From assembly GCF_027359355.1 (NCBI RefSeq), contig NZ_CP114777.1, positions 1,178,001-1,242,000 of the forward strand: a DNA stretch of 64,000 bases, read 5' to 3'. The translations under genes and the position numbers were made by a program. Position 1 is the first letter of the stretch. The number at the start of each line of letters is the position of its first letter. The notes under the pieces were generated by a model. That model was not told the DNA's origin, did no database searches, and saw nothing but the letters and a program-made list of their open reading frames with translations. Shown one piece after another: positions 60,008 through 64,000 of this stretch. Origin of the DNA: Prochlorococcus marinus str. MIT 1214. Its GTDB lineage: Bacteria; Cyanobacteriota; Cyanobacteriia; PCC-6307; Cyanobiaceae.

Positions 60008-62794
60008 ATGAGCAAGTCAATGGCTGCCAGCCAAAACCCTATACAAGGCAGTCTATTTGGAGAAAAAAAGCTGGTTGAAACCAATGAAGTTCAACAAACC
60101 AATACTTCAAACACCTCTAACGAAAATCTTTCAAATCAACAATTGAAAGATGATGCCGCACTGAGACCTCGTATAAAAAAAACTTCTAAAAATGCAAATC
60201 CAAATATTGATCAAGAGGAGTTTTCAAGTTCAAAAATTGAAGGACCAAAATGGTCTCATCATAATTTGCCAAATATTGATGATCTCACTCCTGCATTAAG
60301 GCACTATGTAGAACTAAAGATAGACAATCCCGACAGAGTTTTACTTTACAGGCTTGGAGATTTCTTCGAATGTTTCTTTGAAGATGCAATCACACTTTCA
60401 AAACTTCTAGAAATCACTCTCACGAGTAAAGAGGGTGGGAAAAAAATTGGGAAAGTCCCAATGGCTGGAATCCCTCACCACGCATCTGATCGTTATTGCT
60501 CAGAACTCATTAAAAAAGGTTTATCAATTGCTATATGTGATCAACTTGAAGCTGCTCCAGCAAAAGGCAATAAATTAATAAAAAGAGGCATCACTAAATT
60601 AATAACCCCTGGAACCATTCTAGAAGAAGGGATGTTAAGAGCCAAACAAAATAATTGGTTAGTTTCTGTTCTAATAGAATCAAAATCTAACCCAGAAATA
60701 ATCAACTGGGCTTTAGCAAAGATAGATGTTAGTACTGGTGAATTTATTGTACAAGAAGGGAAAGAGATTAACAATTTACGTCAAGAATTAATAAAATTAA
60801 AAGCTGCTGAAGTTATCTCAGAAAAAACATCAATTTCGAATAAAAGTTGGCATGAAGGATTAATAGATATAACAGAATTTAATCAAACATTATTTTCCAC
60901 ATTAGAAGCTGAGACAACTATTAAAAATCATTATTGTTTAAATAGTATTCATGGATTAGGTATACATCCAGATTCTCTATCAATTAGAACAGTTGGAGGA
61001 TTAATTGCATATTTAAATAAAACTCACCCAAATTTAGATAATGACTTAAAAAATGAAATAAAAACAAATGTATGTATTGATTTTCCTCAATTGAAAAATA
61101 GTAAAATAGGGCTAATTATAGATAATCAAACACGAAAAAATTTAGAACTTACTACAACACAAAAAAATGGAAAATTTCATGGATCATTACTTTGGGCAAT
61201 TGATAAAACATTAACTGCTATGGGGGGGCGATGTATTAGAAGTTGGTTAGAAGAACCCTTAACAGATGTTTATGCTATTCAAAATAGACAAAAAATAATT
61301 AATTTACTAGTCAAATCATCGACATTAAGAAGAAAAATTAGAGCAGTTCTAAGATCTATGGGTGATTTAGAACGTTTATCAGGCAGAGCAGGCGCTCAAC
61401 AAGCGGGAGCACGAGATCTAATTGCTATTGCAGAGGGAATTAATCGTTTACCTATCCTGCAAAAATTTCTGCATGATCCAATATTTAAAGAATCAAAGTA
61501 TTTCGACTCTCTACTAAATTTAGATAAAGAATTAACAGAAATTGCTTCAAAGATTACTAATGAAATTATAGATAATCCACCTCTAAGTCTATCAGAAGGT
61601 GGCATAATTTATGATGGTATAAATCCTATACTTGATGGGCTGCGGAATCAACTAGATGATCATAATTCATGGCTAGCCTCTCAAGAGTTACAGGAGAGAA
61701 AGAACAGTAATATAAATAATTTAAAACTTCAATATCATCGATCTTTCGGATACTTTTTAGCGGTCAGCAAAGCAAAGTCTATCAATGTTCCAAATCACTG
61801 GATAAGAAGACAAACCTTAACTAACGAAGAGCGTTTTGTTACACCTGGGTTAAAAGAAAGAGAAGGAAAAATATTTCAAGTGAGAGCAAGAATATCTCAA
61901 GTTGAATATGAAATTTTTTGTAAGCTTCGAACCATGACTGGAAATAGATCAAATATTATTAGAAAAGCAGCAAAGGCAATTTCTTACTTAGATGTTTTAT
62001 CTGGACTAGCCGAACTAGCAGCAACTAATAACTATATTCAACCAAATATAATTATTAGTGATAATCCAGAAAAATCAAGAAAAATATCTATCATAGGCGG
62101 GCGCCATCCTGTGGTTGAGCAAATTCTAAATGATAAAGTTTTCGTTCCAAACGATATTGATCTTGGTTCTAAGACTGATCTCATAATTCTTTCAGGGCCG
62201 AATGCAAGTGGAAAAAGTTGTTACTTAAGACAAATAGGTATTTTGCAAATTATGACTCAAATGGGTAGCTGGATCCCTGCCAAAGCAGCAGATATTGGGA
62301 TCGCTGATCAAATTTTTACTCGTGTTGGAGCAGTAGATGATTTAGCTTCAGGACAATCAACCTTTATGGTTGAAATGATTGAAACAGCTTTCATACTTAA
62401 TAAAGCGACCGATAAATCATTAGTTTTATTAGATGAGATTGGACGAGGAACATCTACTTTTGATGGTTTATCTATTGCCTGGTCAGTTAGCGAATTTTTA
62501 GCAAAAAAAATAAAGAGTCGTTCAATATTTGCAACTCATTATCATGAATTGAATCAGATTTCTGAATATATTGATAATGTAGAAAATTATCAAGTTATTG
62601 TCCAATATAAAAATAATTCACTTTCTTTCCTTCACAAAGTTAAAAGAGGAGGGACAAATAAAAGTTATGGAATTGAAGCTGCTCGCCTTGCGGGAGTGCC
62701 TAAAGAAGTGGTTAATAATGCAAAGAATATTTTAAATAATCTTGAGAAAAATAGCTCCAATAATATTAAAATTATCCAACCAATGAAAAACTGA
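60008..62794 (+). CDS. mutS: DNA mismatch repair ATPase MutS
   Basis: Recognises mismatches. The mismatch-binding domain carries LGDFFECFFEDA (the F-x-E element), the core has TAMGGRCIRSWLEEPL, and the ATPase has GPNASGKS, DDLASGQSTFMVEM and DEIGRGTSTFDG. At 928 residues it carries an N-terminal extension of about 85 low-complexity residues, starting with QGSLF at 13-17, a good match to the sliding-clamp binding motif. A run of seven G lies in the coding region (61222-61228). Confidence 0.96.
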   Translation: MSKSMAASQNPIQGSLFGEKKLVETNEVQQTNTSNTSNENLSNQQLKDDAALRPRIKKTSKNANPNIDQEEFSSSKIEGPKWSHHNLPNIDDLTPALRHYVELKIDNPDRVLLYRLGDFFECFFEDAITLSKLLEITLTSKEGGKKIGKVPMAGIPHHASDRYCSELIKKGLSIAICDQLEAAPAKGNKLIKRGITKLITPGTILEEGMLRAKQNNWLVSVLIESKSNPEIINWALAKIDVSTGEFIVQEGKEINNLRQELIKLKAAEVISEKTSISNKSWHEGLIDITEFNQTLFSTLEAETTIKNHYCLNSIHGLGIHPDSLSIRTVGGLIAYLNKTHPNLDNDLKNEIKTNVCIDFPQLKNSKIGLIIDNQTRKNLELTTTQKNGKFHGSLLWAIDKTLTAMGGRCIRSWLEEPLTDVYAIQNRQKIINLLVKSSTLRRKIRAVLRSMGDLERLSGRAGAQQAGARDLIAIAEGINRLPILQKFLHDPIFKESKYFDSLLNLDKELTEIASKITNEIIDNPPLSLSEGGIIYDGINPILDGLRNQLDDHNSWLASQELQERKNSNINNLKLQYHRSFGYFLAVSKAKSINVPNHWIRRQTLTNEERFVTPGLKEREGKIFQVRARISQVEYEIFCKLRTMTGNRSNIIRKAAKAISYLDVLSGLAELAATNNYIQPNIIISDNPEKSRKISIIGGRHPVVEQILNDKVFVPNDIDLGSKTDLIILSGPNASGKSCYLRQIGILQIMTQMGSWIPAKAADIGIADQIFTRVGAVDDLASGQSTFMVEMIETAFILNKATDKSLVLLDEIGRGTSTFDGLSIAWSVSEFLAKKIKSRSIFATHYHELNQISEYIDNVENYQVIVQYKNNSLSFLHKVKRGGTNKSYGIEAARLAGVPKEVVNNAKNILNNLEKNSSNNIKIIQPMKN

Positions 62795-62815
62795 AAATAA
62801 AATTATTCTTGAACT

Positions 62816-63448
62816 TTAATTTTCAGCGGCTCTCAATAAGGCATTGGTAGTAGCTGCTGCTAAAGATGCTCCTCCTTTAGAACCCTCCAAGACAATATAT
62901 GGACAATCACTATTCAATAATCGACTTTTACTCTCAGAAACACCTATAAATCCTACGGGCATTCCAACAATTAAACTTGGTCTTGTATGACCAGATTCAA
63001 CAAGATCTAATAAAGAAATTAAAGCTGTTGGAGAACTGCCAATAACAACCAACGGAGCATTTAATAAGTTCTCCTTCTGCTCAAAATCCAACCAAATATT
63101 TCTCATGCCGATGGCACTTTTAGTAGTCAAAGTTGACTCAAGAGTAATAGGAGCCATGCCTAAAATGCATTGAATATCTGAATTTAAAGTCCTTTTAGCC
63201 ATGGGAGATATTGCAGCCTCAGCCATATAAGTATCAGTCAAAATCTTTGCGCCATTCTGCAACGCATTAATAGCATCCTCACAAGCACTATGACTAAACC
63301 TAAGACATGACTGCAAGCTGAAATCACCACTTGAATGAATAATCCGTTCTAAAATTGATTGCTGAACCTGGTCAAGCCCTGTAAAACCAAGATTAGATCT
63401 AATATAATTAACACTTTCTAGAAAAATTGGATGCTCAGGTATTTTCAC
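62816..63448 (-). CDS. cobH: Precorrin-8X methylmutase
   Basis: Moves a methyl group from C-11 to C-12 in cobalamin corrin-ring synthesis (CobH/CbiC). The 210-residue protein has GAKILTDTYMAEAAIS, VVIGSSPTALISLLDLVESG, PSLIVGMPVGFIGVSESKS and PYIVLEGSKGGASLAAAT, all family signatures. Starts with GTG at 63448. It is convergent with mutS with a 21-base gap. Confidence 0.95.
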   Translation of the reverse strand: MKIPEHPIFLESVNYIRSNLGFTGLDQVQQSILERIIHSSGDFSLQSCLRFSHSACEDAINALQNGAKILTDTYMAEAAISPMAKRTLNSDIQCILGMAPITLESTLTTKSAIGMRNIWLDFEQKENLLNAPLVVIGSSPTALISLLDLVESGHTRPSLIVGMPVGFIGVSESKSRLLNSDCPYIVLEGSKGGASLAAATTNALLRAAEN

Positions 63449-63506
63449 TGTTAAATTTACTGGTTAATTTAAGATCAGAATCTTTTTCATAACATATCTC
63501 TCATCA

Positions 63507-64000
63507 ATGCCAATACATTTAATATGGGGAGATGATTATGAAGCCTGTAACAGGGAAATAGAAGAAATAATTAAAACAGTTATTGATCCATCATGGAAAA
63601 GTTTTAATTACAGTCAAATCGATGGAAATGATCCAAAACAAAATCTTAGAGCACTTGAAGAAGTTCAAAGTGCTCCTTTCGGAAGCGGAGGAAGAGTTGT
63701 ACTAGTTAGAAGAAGCCCGTTTTGTAATGGGTGCTCTATTGAGCTCGCTACTAAACTGGAACAAACAATTAAATTAATTCCTGATAAAACACATCTAATT
63801 TTAAATAATTCAAATAAACCAGATAAAAGACTAAAAACTACTAAATTAATTGAAAAAAACATATTATCAAATACCTTTTCAGAGGAAAAAAATTTTAATC
63901 TTCCACTGCCTTGGGATATCAATGGACAACGAAAATTAGTTAAAAATATATCACATAGATTAAATCTAAAAATTAACTATGAAACAATTGATTTAATAGT
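63507..64000 (+). CDS. holA: DNA polymerase III delta subunit, 3' end outside window
   Basis: The first 164 codons read PIHLIWGDDYEACNREIEEI after the initiator, then FNYSQIDGNDPKQNLRALEE and SAPFGSGGRVVLVRR, which fit the N-terminal AAA+-like domain of the clamp-loader delta subunit. Delta opens the sliding clamp and contacts it. No Walker A is expected in delta. Divergent from cobH with a short shared promoter region. Confidence 0.86.
   Translation, partial: MPIHLIWGDDYEACNREIEEIIKTVIDPSWKSFNYSQIDGNDPKQNLRALEEVQSAPFGSGGRVVLVRRSPFCNGCSIELATKLEQTIKLIPDKTHLILNNSNKPDKRLKTTKLIEKNILSNTFSEEKNFNLPLPWDINGQRKLVKNISHRLNLKINYETIDLI

Overview
This window looks like a chromosome segment of a low-GC (about one third G+C by eye) Prochlorococcus. 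The evidence is a photosystem II gene (psbZ), a cyanobacterial RpaB-type response regulator, a group 2 cyanobacterial sigma factor, a cobalamin gene (cobH), cyanobacterial-type SecA and very compact gene packing. A low-light clade (NATL-like) is my guess only. No plasmid, phage, CRISPR or transposase features were seen.

Region 1 (1-26.4 kb) is ordinary core genome. It holds a TPP riboswitch upstream of thiC, the ruvB/TPR/M20-peptidase operon divergent from smpB, lysS, rpaB, the shape operon mreBCD, ssb, a DedA protein, ahcY, tsaE, a PfkB sugar kinase, mutY, an alpha/beta hydrolase, a sigma factor, mgtE, glutathione peroxidase, paired fluoride channels next to gyrB, miaA, infC, a GntR regulator and cysE.

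Region 2 (26.4-58.6 kb) is a large cell-envelope island built around core secA. It contains: (a) an ABC exporter for a surface polysaccharide (Wzm/Wzt-like) whose ATPase carries two N-terminal DUF4214-type repeats; (b) three divergent GDP-mannose 4,6-dehydratase paralogues, a miniature DegT-type aminotransferase, methyltransferases, a cupin protein, and several glycosyltransferases including a 1221-residue triple enzyme; (c) a type I secretion cassette of small coiled-coil protein, parvulin, cyclic-nucleotide-domain ABC transporter and HlyD adaptor, preceded by an M10-like metalloprotease with two DUF4214-type repeats; (d) two TPR proteins with different C-terminal domains, an O-GlcNAc transferase (GT41) and an SGNH hydrolase; (e) a 996-residue Ala/Thr/Gly-rich protein with two N-terminal DUF4214-type repeats, RTX calcium-binding repeats and a C-terminus that resembles, from memory, that of the Caulobacter S-layer protein RsaA. 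The simplest reading is an RsaA-like S-layer, its type I secretion machine, and synthesis and export of the surface glycan that may anchor it. The same two-repeat domain on the S-layer protein, the protease and the cytoplasmic glycan-export ATPase suggests that it recognises the glycan.

Region 3 (58.9-64 kb) returns to core genome: tRNA-Gly(GCC), ribH, psbZ, mutS, cobH and the start of holA.
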